Shown here: piece by piece, positions 8,490 through 16,966 of the stretch
Layout: each line of letters begins with the position of its first letter
Position numbering within the stretch: the stretch's first letter is position 1
Source of the DNA: JALHTG01 sp964528315
GTDB lineage: Archaea; Thermoproteota; Bathyarchaeia; 40CM-2-53-6; JALHTG01
DNA length: 64,000 nucleotides
Assembly (NCBI GenBank): GCA_964528315.1
Contig: CAZGRO010000001.1
Coordinates: 1-64,000 of the forward strand
Direction of reading: 5' to 3'
Notes under the pieces: generated by a model
Database searches by the model: none
Told to the model about the DNA's origin: nothing
What the model saw: the letters and a program-made list of their open reading frames with translations, nothing else
Made by a program: the position numbers and the translations under genes

Positions 8490-9350
8490 ATCTCATCTAT
8501 TTTTGAACGAATCTGGGGAAGAAAGAAGCCTCTCAGCGAGAGGATCGTATTTGCGCTGCACCGGTTGAACGTTCAGTACCACAAACTGCAAGAAACTGTT
8601 CTCAGGCTCCAGAAGAAAGACCGGGATATGTTTCAGAGGTGTATTGCAGCCCAGCTCTCCAAAGACTTCGCTCGAGCACAACTCTACGCGGCAGAGTGCT
8701 CTGAGATCAGAAAAATGGCAAAGATAGTCATTGGAAGTGAGATCGCCCTCGAAAGGGCCATTATTCGCCTGCAAACTGTGGAACAGCTTGGCGAGATCCT
8801 AGTCCAACTAATGCCGGTCGTGAGCGTCATAGAAGAGACCAAGGATAAGATTGAAGGGGTCATTCCAGAAGTTGCCAGCGAACTGGGAATGGTGCACTCG
8901 ATGCTGGATGACACAGTTAGGGAAACTGGAACCCTCCAGCTCAAAGACAGCGACATCGTCCTCCAGGATGCAGAGGCACAGAAGATCTTCGAAGAATCAA
9001 GTGCCTACGCCGAGCAAAAGATCAGAGAACAGTTTCCAGAGCTTCCCTCGACAGGGCAAAACAAAGAGGCCGTTCTGGAATCGGAAGGAACTGACATAGT
9101 TGTGGATCCACCCAATGCGACCACTCATCCTCTCCAAGAAACACTGGAAAAAACACAGGATCTAGCGAAAACCTTGACCGATTCAATACAGCTTCTTTCC
9201 TCCCGCGTCTACGAGTATATTGTCGATCACGCAAGGGACGACGGCAAATTGAACGTGAATGACTGCGCAAGATTCCTGGGCGTTGAAAGAGACGACGTGA
9301 TGAAGGCTGTTGAAGCGCTTCGTGAGGAGAAGAGGATAGTGATTCGGTGA
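8490..9350 (+). CDS. cdvB: CdvB-like ESCRT-III protein with C-terminal winged helix, paralogue 2
   Basis: This paralogue matches the CdvB architecture most fully. It has an ESCRT-III core (QKKDRDMFQRC, YAAECSEIRKMAK), a MIM2-like EQFPELPS and a C-terminal winged helix (about the last 60 residues, SSRVYEYIVDHARDDG). In Sulfolobus this winged helix binds the CdvA tail. The first canonical start in frame is TTG at 8565. However, family-like sequence (SIFERIWGRKKPLSERI) extends upstream with no ATG, GTG or TTG. An ATC at 8490, seven bases after GAGGTC, would be a non-canonical start, or a base is miscalled. It is followed by cdvC after 25 bases. Confidence 0.88.
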   Translation: MSSIFERIWGRKKPLSERIVFALHRLNVQYHKLQETVLRLQKKDRDMFQRCIAAQLSKDFARAQLYAAECSEIRKMAKIVIGSEIALERAIIRLQTVEQLGEILVQLMPVVSVIEETKDKIEGVIPEVASELGMVHSMLDDTVRETGTLQLKDSDIVLQDAEAQKIFEESSAYAEQKIREQFPELPSTGQNKEAVLESEGTDIVVDPPNATTHPLQETLEKTQDLAKTLTDSIQLLSSRVYEYIVDHARDDGKLNVNDCARFLGVERDDVMKAVEALREEKRIVIR

Positions 9351-9375
9351 CCTGCCAGGGACAACAGTTTATCGG

Positions 9376-10378
9376 GTGAGGATTGTGGCATACGAGGATT
9401 TGGAGAGGATTGCTGCACGAAATGTCACAGAAGCCATTACTCTGGACAAGCAAGGCTCACGGGGAATGGCAATCGCGAAGTATCAACGCGCCGTCGAGGT
9501 CCTTCTGAAATTGTGTGAGCTCTATCCCGACACACCACAGAACAGAGTCTACGCCGAGAAGGTACAACTCTACAGCGGAAGAATCGTAGACCTGCAACGC
9601 GGCAACGATCCCTCCCCACTGAGTCATGACAAATCAATCGATCAGGCACTCGAGAGGGCTCCTACTGTTGAAAAACCTGATGTCAAGTGGGATGACATTG
9701 CCGACCTTGTTGACGCAAAAGAAGCGATAGAGGAATCGATTATCTACCCATCGAGAAGACCTGACCTATTCCCGCTCGGATGGCCGCGCGGAATCCTGTT
9801 TTACGGTCCGCCGGGATGTGGGAAGACGCTCCTTGCGGCTGCAATGGCAACCGAGATTGATGCCACATTCTACTGCATTGATTCACCTTCAATCGTTTCA
9901 AAGTGGCTTGGCGAGTCAGAAAGGAATGTGGCGAAATTGTTTCAGGAAGCGCGGAATACCGCGAAGGAGGGAAAGCCAGTCATCATGTTCATTGATGAGG
10001 TTGATTCCATGATGGGAATTAGAAGCCATGAAGTAGGTGGCGAGGTCAGGGCGAGAAACCAGTTCTTGAAAGAGATGGACGGCATCTCTGACAAGAAGAA
10101 GCAATCATCCGTCTATGTGATTGGCGCAACAAACAAACCGTGGGATTTGGATGAGGCCTTTATAAGGCGATTCCAGAAGAGAATCTATGTTCCTCCACCA
10201 NNNNNNNNNNNNNNNNNNNNNNNNNNNNNNNNNNNNNNNNNNNNNNNNNNNNNNNNNNNNNNNNNNNNNNNNNNNNNNNNNNNNNNNNNNNNNNNNNNNN
10301 TCTTCTCACGGACGGACTGTATCTGAGCATAACCTCACGAGGTTTCGAGACTGGACACAGAACTATCTTGCAGGGTAA
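9376..10378 (+). CDS. cdvC: CdvC, Vps4-like AAA ATPase (interrupted by an assembly gap)
   Basis: AAA ATPase that disassembles ESCRT-III filaments. An N-terminal MIT domain (about 1-75) precedes the AAA core: Walker A GPPGCGKT at 144-151, Walker B FIDEVDS near 205-211, and arginine-finger region AFIRRFQKR. The start is GTG at 9376. Bases 10201-10300 are N. The part after the gap (RTVSEHNLTRFRDWTQNY, stop 10376-10378) matches the Vps4 C-terminal helix. Codons end exactly at 10200 and the tail codon begins at 10301, so the real gap must be a multiple of three, not 100. By family length about 200-280 bases are missing. Confidence 0.93.
10201..10300. other. Assembly gap (100 N)
   Basis: A run of exactly 100 N inside cdvC, the usual placeholder for a gap of unknown size. 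The reading frame on the two sides is incompatible with a real length of 100. Confidence 0.97.
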
Positions 10379-10381
10379 GGG

Positions 10382-10891
10382 ATGCATATGCCAGGTCTAG
10401 ATGAATCAGATCTGAGAATACTTGCAGAACTCAGTACGGATGCAAGAGCGTCCTTTGTCGATATTGGAAAGAAACTCAATCTCCATCCAAACGTCGTAGC
10501 GTACCGCGTAAACAAACTGAGACAAGTAGGCATTATCAAGGGATACACGCTGGATTTGGATTTTGAGAAACTTGGCTTATCAGAACAAGTCTACATAGCA
10601 GGCAGCATTGAGAATCATTTGGAACGGGACAAGGTGCTTAGGCAAATAGCAACGATTCCACAGGCCGTTAGAGTCACAAGTTTTCTCGGAACACCTGAGA
10701 CATTGGTCTATTTTGTTGGAAAGAACAAGTCCGATGTGGAAATGATTCTGTCGAGAATGAAGGAACTTGACATGAGGATCGAGTACACAGCTTCCGTGAT
10801 CAAGAACTATGAAAATGGACAGATTTCGGAGTTTCTGAAGATCCTGGCCCGCGAATCTGAGGAGAGAAAGAACGGCACGCCTTGGAGATGA
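10382..10891 (+). CDS. Lrp/AsnC-family transcriptional regulator
   Basis: 169 residues: N-terminal helix-turn-helix (LDESDLRILAELSTDARASF, then IGKKLNLHPNVVAYRVNKL) and a C-terminal ligand-binding/dimerisation domain of the RAM type. It begins four bases after the cdvC stop, with ATG at 10382 or 10388. It is sandwiched between cdvC and the FtsX-like gene, which suggests a local regulator of this cluster. Its target and effector are unknown. Confidence 0.88.
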   Translation: MHMPGLDESDLRILAELSTDARASFVDIGKKLNLHPNVVAYRVNKLRQVGIIKGYTLDLDFEKLGLSEQVYIAGSIENHLERDKVLRQIATIPQAVRVTSFLGTPETLVYFVGKNKSDVEMILSRMKELDMRIEYTASVIKNYENGQISEFLKILARESEERKNGTPWR

Positions 10892-10898
10892 GTAGGAT

Positions 10899-11378
10899 AT
10901 GAATCTGAATAGATACCTCTTCACTTCAACCAACAGGTCTGAGGTTCTAGCCGCCCTTGAGATCACTCTGTCTACAGCTGCGGCACTGATTCTGGGATCC
11001 AGCTCCTTTGTGGGTTGGCTCTCACTGGCTCTATCTATCGGCGGATTGCTCTTTGGCATCTTCCTAGTCACAATGTTTGCGATATCCGTTCAAGTCTCTT
11101 CCAAGGAAAAGGAGGTCGCTATTATGAGAGCTCTAGGGGCCAAGGGATCAACGATTCTGAGCGGATTCTTGTCTCGGGTAGCGCTTGTGACGGCAGTTGG
11201 TTGCCTTCTTGGAGTGTTGGCAGGCTACTTCCTAGCATCATTCAACGTGGAGTGTTCTCTTCTGTCCATTGAGGTCGTAGGACTGATCGCCCTATTCTCC
11301 TTGATTTCCTCCTTTAGTGGGGGGTCCGTTGCAGCAAAAAGGGTATTGCATCTTAGAATCGGGGAGGTGCTCAGATAG
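10899..11378 (+). CDS. FtsX-like ABC permease, minimal single-domain form
   Basis: 159 residues. The FtsX/MacB permease signature is clear: a first helix (about 45-68), then SSKEKEVAIMRALGAKGSTI, the conserved cytoplasmic coupling segment, then two more helices and a C-terminal KRVLHLRIGEVLR tail. A further hydrophobic stretch lies at about 17-35. The large external domain of bacterial FtsX or MacB is absent, so this is close to the bare four-helix core. It abuts the ATPase gene without a gap. Paired with an FtsE-like ATPase inside a cdv cluster it could link ATP use to division, which is inference. Confidence 0.8.
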   Translation: MNLNRYLFTSTNRSEVLAALEITLSTAAALILGSSSFVGWLSLALSIGGLLFGIFLVTMFAISVQVSSKEKEVAIMRALGAKGSTILSGFLSRVALVTAVGCLLGVLAGYFLASFNVECSLLSIEVVGLIALFSLISSFSGGSVAAKRVLHLRIGEVLR

Positions 11379-12068
11379 ATGTCTGACGAGTCGGTCCTCA
11401 GGGTCGAAAACCTGACCAAGACGTTCGAAATGGACTATGGAAGAGTCTACCTGTTCGGTGGACTCTGTGCTGAGATAGAGAAAGGAGATTTCGCTGCGAT
11501 AACCGGACCAACTGGAGTAGGAAAGACGACCCTGATCAATATAATAGCAGGACTTGAGCCCCCAAGTCAAGGAACGGTAACCGTACTTGGGAAAGACATT
11601 GCGTCAATGGATGACACTGCCACGACCGAGTTCAGAGGAAAGAACATTGGAATTGTCTTTCAAGAACCTCGGCTGTTGGCAGATGTGAATGTGTTTGAAA
11701 ATGTCGAGCTGCCGCTGGTAATTCAAAACATGCAGGAACCCGAAAGAAGAGCCAAGACCAAGGAAATACTGGATTTCTTCGGTCTGACCAGAAAGGCCTC
11801 AGTCTACCCTGCGGCACTGAGTGCAGGAGAGAACAGAAAGGCAGCAATCGCCAGAGCGCTGGTAACAGAACCACACATTCTCCTGATGGATGAGCCTACA
11901 GGAGGCCTTGATGCATCAACGATCAATATACTGACGCCACTTCTCAGAGGAATCCACTACCTACACAAAGGCACGATTCTCATGGCCACGAATAATCTGA
12001 ATCTAGCACGAATTGCGAGCCGAGAAATACCCATTATGCGCCCAAGAATCATGATGACTTGTCAATGA
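11379..12068 (+). CDS. FtsE/LolD-like ABC transporter ATPase
   Basis: 229 residues. Motifs: Walker A GPTGVGKT (43-50), Q-loop Q95, signature LSAGE (147-151, instead of LSGGQ), Walker B ILLMDEPT (D171, E172), D-loop GGLD. The switch histidine that follows the last core strand is replaced by Asn (MATNN, N205), which in ABC ATPases normally impairs hydrolysis. Overall it belongs to the FtsE/LolD/MacB group that works with FtsX-type permeases. It starts at the base after the permease stop and ends in an ATGA overlap with the next cdvB gene. Confidence 0.88.
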   Translation: MSDESVLRVENLTKTFEMDYGRVYLFGGLCAEIEKGDFAAITGPTGVGKTTLINIIAGLEPPSQGTVTVLGKDIASMDDTATTEFRGKNIGIVFQEPRLLADVNVFENVELPLVIQNMQEPERRAKTKEILDFFGLTRKASVYPAALSAGENRKAAIARALVTEPHILLMDEPTGGLDASTINILTPLLRGIHYLHKGTILMATNNLNLARIASREIPIMRPRIMMTCQ

Positions 12069-12697
12069 TAGGATGTATCGATATGTTTAGAGAAAGAAAA
12101 TCACTGAGAGATAGAGTGAAGGAGGCTGTATCTCCAAAACCTATCAGGCAGAGACTTACGGAAACCATGCACAAACTTCAGTTACAACTACGCAGACTAG
12201 AAAGAGCAGCTGCAGAACTTGAGACTAGGGACAGGACTCTATACGACAAATGTATCTCAGCGGTAAGACAAAACGATGTGTCCCGGGCAAAAATGTACGC
12301 CGAGGAATGCGCTCAAATTCGCAAAATAGCAAAGGTGTCGCTCAACAGCCAATTCGCATTAGAAAAAGTTGTGCTCAGGCTCGAAGATGTGAGGGACTTT
12401 GGAGACATTGCACACACAATGACTCCGTTGAGGAACGTTGTCGGAACTATTAGAGCAGAACTTGCCAACGTCATGCCAGACGTGTCACTTAAGCTCGCTG
12501 AGGTCGATGAATCACTCTCCTCCATGGTTCTGGATATCGGAGAAGCTACAGGTGTTGCATCGACCACGGACCAGCCCACTGAGGAAGGAAGCAAAATCCT
12601 AGCAGAGGCTGCAGCACTTGCTGAACACCACGTCAAAGAGAGGTTCCCAGACCTTCCGACAGCATCCCGGGAGGATACTGTCTTCAAACCTTTGTAG
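12065..12697 (+). CDS. cdvB: CdvB-like ESCRT-III protein, paralogue 3
   Basis: 210 residues with the CdvB core (LETRDRTLYDKC, YAEECAQIRKIAKVSL) and the MIM2-like ERFPDLPT, without a winged helix. ATG at 12065 overlaps the stop of the ABC ATPase (ATGA), so translation is probably coupled to the FtsE-like gene. A TTG at 12059 and an ATG at 12083 are alternatives. The gene is followed by a second cdvA, repeating the B-A order of the first two cluster genes. Confidence 0.9.
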   Translation: MIGCIDMFRERKSLRDRVKEAVSPKPIRQRLTETMHKLQLQLRRLERAAAELETRDRTLYDKCISAVRQNDVSRAKMYAEECAQIRKIAKVSLNSQFALEKVVLRLEDVRDFGDIAHTMTPLRNVVGTIRAELANVMPDVSLKLAEVDESLSSMVLDIGEATGVASTTDQPTEEGSKILAEAAALAEHHVKERFPDLPTASREDTVFKPL

Positions 12698-12729
12698 CAT
12701 CTAACAAATGAGCAGGAGGTGGAAAACAT

Positions 12730-13416
12730 TTGTCATATATCTCAGAAGAGGAATTGAAGAGCTTCCTAGGCAAGGATCTTAGGGACACATACGGAAGAAA
12801 AATAGGCAAGATCATAGGTTTGGGCATCGACGATTTTGGTGAACTGAAGGCACTTCACATCGAGCATGGGAGCGGCAATCTAGGCCAATATCCTTGCGAT
12901 CACATAATCATAAACAAAGACGAAGTCGTCCTAATCCCGGAGTGGAAGGTCTCATCAGAGCTGATACAGAAAGAGCTCGATCGAGTTGCTAGAAGAATTC
13001 AGGCGCTCGGTGACCTATTGAAGGATCAACAAATACCTGGAAACATCTACGAGGAACTTAGAAGAAAACAGGCAGCCACACTCGCAGAGTTGAAGCGTAG
13101 AAGGGAGGATCTTGCTGAAGGTTTGAGACGCAGATCTGGACAAATCGACAGGCAGGTCGACGAGCTGATTCGATTTCTCGTAGGCGTCAAAATGGAATAC
13201 AAAGCAGGCATTGTTGACGACAAGGCACTGGCTGTCGCATGTGACGCTATAGAGCCCAATCTGAGACCACTGATAGAAGAAAAGAAAGACCTGTCACGAG
13301 TCATGGAGAGGATCGAAAGATCATCAGAACCCACAAGTGAAAAACCTGTGCCACCAGTAGCCACCACGACGGCGGCAAAACCTGATGAACCTATTGCTCT
13401 TCAGTTAGAAGGATAA
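12730..13416 (+). CDS. cdvA: CdvA division protein, paralogue 2
   Basis: 228 residues: PRC-barrel (FLGKDLRDTYGRKIGKIIG, about 1-70), coiled coil (about 75-190), then a Pro/Thr-rich tail (EKPVPPVATTTAAKP) ending EPIALQLEG. TTG at 12730 is preceded by GGAGGTGG with about eight bases spacing, which fixes the start. It is diverged from paralogue 1. The tail with a hydrophobic end could be a partner-binding peptide; this is inference. It is the last gene of the run. Confidence 0.88.
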   Translation: MSYISEEELKSFLGKDLRDTYGRKIGKIIGLGIDDFGELKALHIEHGSGNLGQYPCDHIIINKDEVVLIPEWKVSSELIQKELDRVARRIQALGDLLKDQQIPGNIYEELRRKQAATLAELKRRREDLAEGLRRRSGQIDRQVDELIRFLVGVKMEYKAGIVDDKALAVACDAIEPNLRPLIEEKKDLSRVMERIERSSEPTSEKPVPPVATTTAAKPDEPIALQLEG

Positions 13417-13480
13417 TCTCCAAACAGACGGGCTATCCCAGCAAACCACACACATTCCAACCAGTAGACTACAGCTTGGG

Positions 13481-14779
13481 TTAAATGAAGTTCTCAAGCC
13501 GAGATTTCGATCCAGTCCGATCGAAAGGTTTTGGGCTCAGATCAATTTGCCCATAGGTGCCGTCGTAGCCCGGCTTCACAGATAGCATATTGCTGCGAAC
13601 TTTCATAACGAGATCAGCGATCGCGGGATCGGTAGCATTCAGCAAATCCTCCCTTGATGCATCAAGCATCACCCTGAATTCTGTCCCGAGCTTGCCAATC
13701 AATGCATCATATTTCTCCCAAACGGATTTCGTCGATGGCTCAACCGATCCAGTTGCGGTCGCAATGACCTCATGAAGGGGAAGCAATCGCACGAAGTTTG
13801 TACACCCCGAGTTAGGTGTAAACCCTTCCAATCGGTCTGCAAGTTCTTCAACACGCAGATCCACACCCTTTGTCATCCTGCGTCCGCATTTCGGACAGAT
13901 ATTCTTCAATTTGAGAGCATCCTGGGCAGATGCTGAGAAACCGCATTTTCTATGCCCACTCCAGTGATATTTCCCATATGCAGGGTCTACTTCGATTGTG
14001 AGTTCAATTTGGGCCAATGATCTTGTGGATATGGCCGAGATCAGTTCTGAGTACGATAAATGATTCAGGTTTACGCAGGTGGCTTCCCGGCCTATCCTCC
14101 ATGGCCACGGGCTGTGTGCGTCACTGTTAGATATGATGGCCACACCATCGAGATTGCTGAGTCGCCAATTCATTGGTGGGTCCGATGACAAGCCTGTCTC
14201 AGCAGCAAGAATCTTACTGGACTGATCCTCATAGCATTCCTCGACTGAATCAAATCCGCCTATCGATCCGAACAAACTGTACCACGGAGTCCAAATGTGA
14301 GCCGGAAACACAAACGTCTCGCGTGATACCGAAGTCACTTCCTCAACTAGTTCGGCTGCGGTCATCATCAATGTCGGCCTACCGTCCACTTCAACGTCTC
14401 CAAACCTGGCGAGTCGGTCTCTGATCTGATCAGCAGTCTCGAAGTCTGGCACCATCATGACGTGATGGATCTTCCTAGACTTGTTGCCTGATTCGAAGAC
14501 AGTGCAAACCTCGCCACTGATAATGTAGTAGATTGCGGAGCTGTGATCTTTGAGCCGAAGAATCCCTGTACTCTCCACTTCTTCAAGTTCTTGTCTTAGC
14601 TCCTTGCACCACCGGGGGTGCGTGAAGTCTCCGGTTCCAACAAGCCCTAACCCTTTCACCTGAGCATACTTGGAGATTTCAGAAATCACCATGTTCATAC
14701 TTGTGGCTCGACTATACCTGGAATGAATGTGAAGGTCCACAATGATTCGCACGCCGGACAATGCCTCTCGCGGTGGCAT
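13481..14779 (-). CDS. endoQ: Endonuclease Q-like PHP-domain nuclease
   Basis: 432 residues. The PHP metal motif DLHIHSRYS is at the N-terminus, followed by other metal ligands (GTGDFTHP, HHVMM, ISNSDAHSPW) and then a zinc ribbon HRKCGF...CPKCGRR. This layout matches EndoQ, which in archaea cuts 5' of deaminated bases (uracil, hypoxanthine) and abasic sites. The start could be ATG at 14779. It converges on the second cdvA. Confidence 0.87.
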   Translation of the reverse strand: MPPREALSGVRIIVDLHIHSRYSRATSMNMVISEISKYAQVKGLGLVGTGDFTHPRWCKELRQELEEVESTGILRLKDHSSAIYYIISGEVCTVFESGNKSRKIHHVMMVPDFETADQIRDRLARFGDVEVDGRPTLMMTAAELVEEVTSVSRETFVFPAHIWTPWYSLFGSIGGFDSVEECYEDQSSKILAAETGLSSDPPMNWRLSNLDGVAIISNSDAHSPWPWRIGREATCVNLNHLSYSELISAISTRSLAQIELTIEVDPAYGKYHWSGHRKCGFSASAQDALKLKNICPKCGRRMTKGVDLRVEELADRLEGFTPNSGCTNFVRLLPLHEVIATATGSVEPSTKSVWEKYDALIGKLGTEFRVMLDASREDLLNATDPAIADLVMKVRSNMLSVKPGYDGTYGQIDLSPKPFDRTGSKSRLENFI

Positions 14780-14933
14780 AGATCACTTTTCCCTGTTTGA
14801 CATTCCCCGCATAGCGTACCCTAAGGCCTCTTTCCTACTTATTGTCATTTCTGCATGCACACAATCTGGGAAGAACCACCTCGACGTACAGAAGGCATTT
14901 TAGGCATCTCCTGCGAGCTCCACCGGTCTTTCG

Positions 14934-15512
14934 GTGAGCTCGGTGAGACTGAGGCCTACCATTGCAGGATTGGTTCTCCTGATCGCAGGCATATTGGGCG
15001 TGCAGTATGGGCCGCAGAACTATCTGAGAGAAGTCCCCAAGCCGTTCGCAGACACATTCCAGGTCGGAATGGAAGTGAGGGAACTCTCATTCTGGTCATA
15101 CAGCTACAGATTTGAAGCGTCAACATCGGTAAACGGTAATGGGACGATTTCAGGCGGATCCTACGGGCAGGTAACCGATATGAATTTCTTTGTTCTGGAT
15201 GGGCCGAATTTCGAGGCCTGGAAGCAGCGGCAACCTGATGTCCAGTATCTTGTGAAAGTCACTCAAGCACCGTCGAGATTCGAATTCAGCTTTGCTACGC
15301 CAAAGAATGGGACTTACTTCTTTGTCTTTGAGAACTATTACTCGACTATGAAGAGAGGAGTCTCTTTGTCTGCTCGCTATCAGTATGTGAAAGTCATAAA
15401 AGAGCAGTATGCCGATTACACATTTGCATATATCGGCGTAGGCATTGCACTGGTGGGCGCGATCGTCCTCACATACGGTCTTCTGAAGAAACCTGAGATA
15501 CGTTGGACATAA
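14934..15512 (+). CDS. Membrane protein with two TM helices around a beta-sandwich
   Basis: 192 residues. One helix lies near residues 9-25 and a second near 161-183, enclosing an external domain of about 130 residues with aromatic beta strands (TYFFVFENYY) reminiscent of a GOLD-type beta-sandwich. The start is GTG. No named family is recognised. It lies alone between EndoQ and the mevalonate genes. Confidence 0.6.
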   Translation: MSSVRLRPTIAGLVLLIAGILGVQYGPQNYLREVPKPFADTFQVGMEVRELSFWSYSYRFEASTSVNGNGTISGGSYGQVTDMNFFVLDGPNFEAWKQRQPDVQYLVKVTQAPSRFEFSFATPKNGTYFFVFENYYSTMKRGVSLSARYQYVKVIKEQYADYTFAYIGVGIALVGAIVLTYGLLKKPEIRWT

Positions 15513-15569
15513 GCAACGGTTCAGGTCCACCACGCTTGGCAAGGAGTCAAACCTTGCGCATAGCATAGA

Positions 15570-15579
15570 GGTTAAAAAG
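15570..15579 (+). promoter_or_regulatory. TATA box for the mevalonate-branch operon
   Basis: GGTTAAAAAG places transcription start near 15603, ahead of the ATG at 15657. Confidence 0.4.
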
Positions 15580-15656
15580 CGAACGTTTTAGGATGGAAGT
15601 AACAAAGCCTTAGCATGTCCACAGGCGATGGACTAGGCTAGATTGAGTGGGTCAAG

Positions 15657-16955
15657 ATGGACCTGAGAAGAGTGATAGACGAACTAGAGGCTCACGGCGA
15701 CCTAAGAAGAATAACTGATCGGGTCAGGACAGCATTCGGCATTGCTAGGCTAATGAGACAACTCGATAAGGGCCCGGCCCTTTTGTTTGAGCAAGTTGAA
15801 GGCATTGAGAATACAGTAGTGTCGGGTATATGCTCCAGCAAGAAACGAATTTCGGAAACTCTCCATATCGCTGAGGCCAACCTCTATGAGAAACTCATTC
15901 ACTCCATTGCGTATCCCAAGCCTCCAAACGTTAGGAACGATGGCCCTGTAGCAGAGGTCAGAACAGAGCCAAAACTGAGCGCGCTTCCGATTTTGAAGCA
16001 TTATGAGAATGACCCCGCCCCTTATATCACTTCAGCGATCGTGTCAGCCAAAGCCCACGACTCGACAGAAAATGTCTCCATACATAGAATGATGGTACTC
16101 GATGACAAGCACGTAGCTATAAGAATAGTTCCTCGACACCTCTACCGTCTGTGTGAACTTGCACGACGTGATGGTAGAAAAACCCTAGATGTGGCCATCT
16201 CACTGGGGTTACATCCTGCGCTCATGGTCGCGGCTTCGTCACCTGTCCCGTTCGGAGTGAGCGAGTATGATGTGGCCAACGCACTTCTGGACGGTGGACT
16301 GCCTTTGATGCAATGTTGCAATGTGGCAGCTCGGGCCCCTGCTGATGCGGAAATAGTCCTTGAAGGTAGAATACTTCTAGACAAGGAGGTAAACGAGGGG
16401 CCGTTTGTTGACCTCACAGGAACCTATGACATAGTGCGAAGACAGCCGGTAGTAGAGCTCGTAGGCATGATGCACAGACGGAAATTCATTTTCCAAGGTC
16501 TTCTGCCTGCAGGAGCCGAACACAAACTGCTGATGGGTCTTCCTTATGAAGCTCGAATATGGAATACGGTGAGGGCAACCATGCCAGGAGTAAAACGAGT
16601 CACTCTGACTCCGGGCGGGTGTGGGTATTTTCATGCCGCGATATCAATAGAGAAACAGAGCGATGGGGATGGAAAGGCTGTGCTTCTTGCGGCTCTTGGT
16701 GCGCATCCCTCACTGAAACACGTTGTCGTTGTGGACGGGGACATCAATGTGGATGATCCGGCTGAAGTGGAATGGGCCATTGCGACTAGATTTCAAGCAG
16801 ACAAAGGGCTGGTTGTGGTTGATAATGTCCGATCGTCATCGCTTGATCCCTCATCCGACCAGGAAACTCAAATAGGGGCGAAAATGGGGCTCGACGCAAC
16901 TATTCCTCTCTCGAGGCGCCGTGAGAAGTTCGAGAGGGCAACCATACCTGAGTAG
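15657..16955 (+). CDS. UbiD-family decarboxylase, probable anhydromevalonate phosphate decarboxylase
   Basis: 432 residues of the UbiD fold, which uses prenylated FMN. Family segments include the N-terminal MDLRRVIDELEAHGDLRRIT, LTGTYDI in the core, and LMGLPYEARIWN with GGCGYFHAAI late. On its own it would be annotated UbiD-like. It sits 11 bases before two genes for the aconitase-X-like phosphomevalonate dehydratase. Archaeal genomes with that trio use it to turn mevalonate 5-phosphate into isopentenyl phosphate through trans-anhydromevalonate 5-phosphate. The substrate is therefore inferred from context. Confidence 0.88.
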   Translation: MDLRRVIDELEAHGDLRRITDRVRTAFGIARLMRQLDKGPALLFEQVEGIENTVVSGICSSKKRISETLHIAEANLYEKLIHSIAYPKPPNVRNDGPVAEVRTEPKLSALPILKHYENDPAPYITSAIVSAKAHDSTENVSIHRMMVLDDKHVAIRIVPRHLYRLCELARRDGRKTLDVAISLGLHPALMVAASSPVPFGVSEYDVANALLDGGLPLMQCCNVAARAPADAEIVLEGRILLDKEVNEGPFVDLTGTYDIVRRQPVVELVGMMHRRKFIFQGLLPAGAEHKLLMGLPYEARIWNTVRATMPGVKRVTLTPGGCGYFHAAISIEKQSDGDGKAVLLAALGAHPSLKHVVVVDGDINVDDPAEVEWAIATRFQADKGLVVVDNVRSSSLDPSSDQETQIGAKMGLDATIPLSRRREKFERATIPE

Positions 16956-16966
16956 GAACGACTCTC

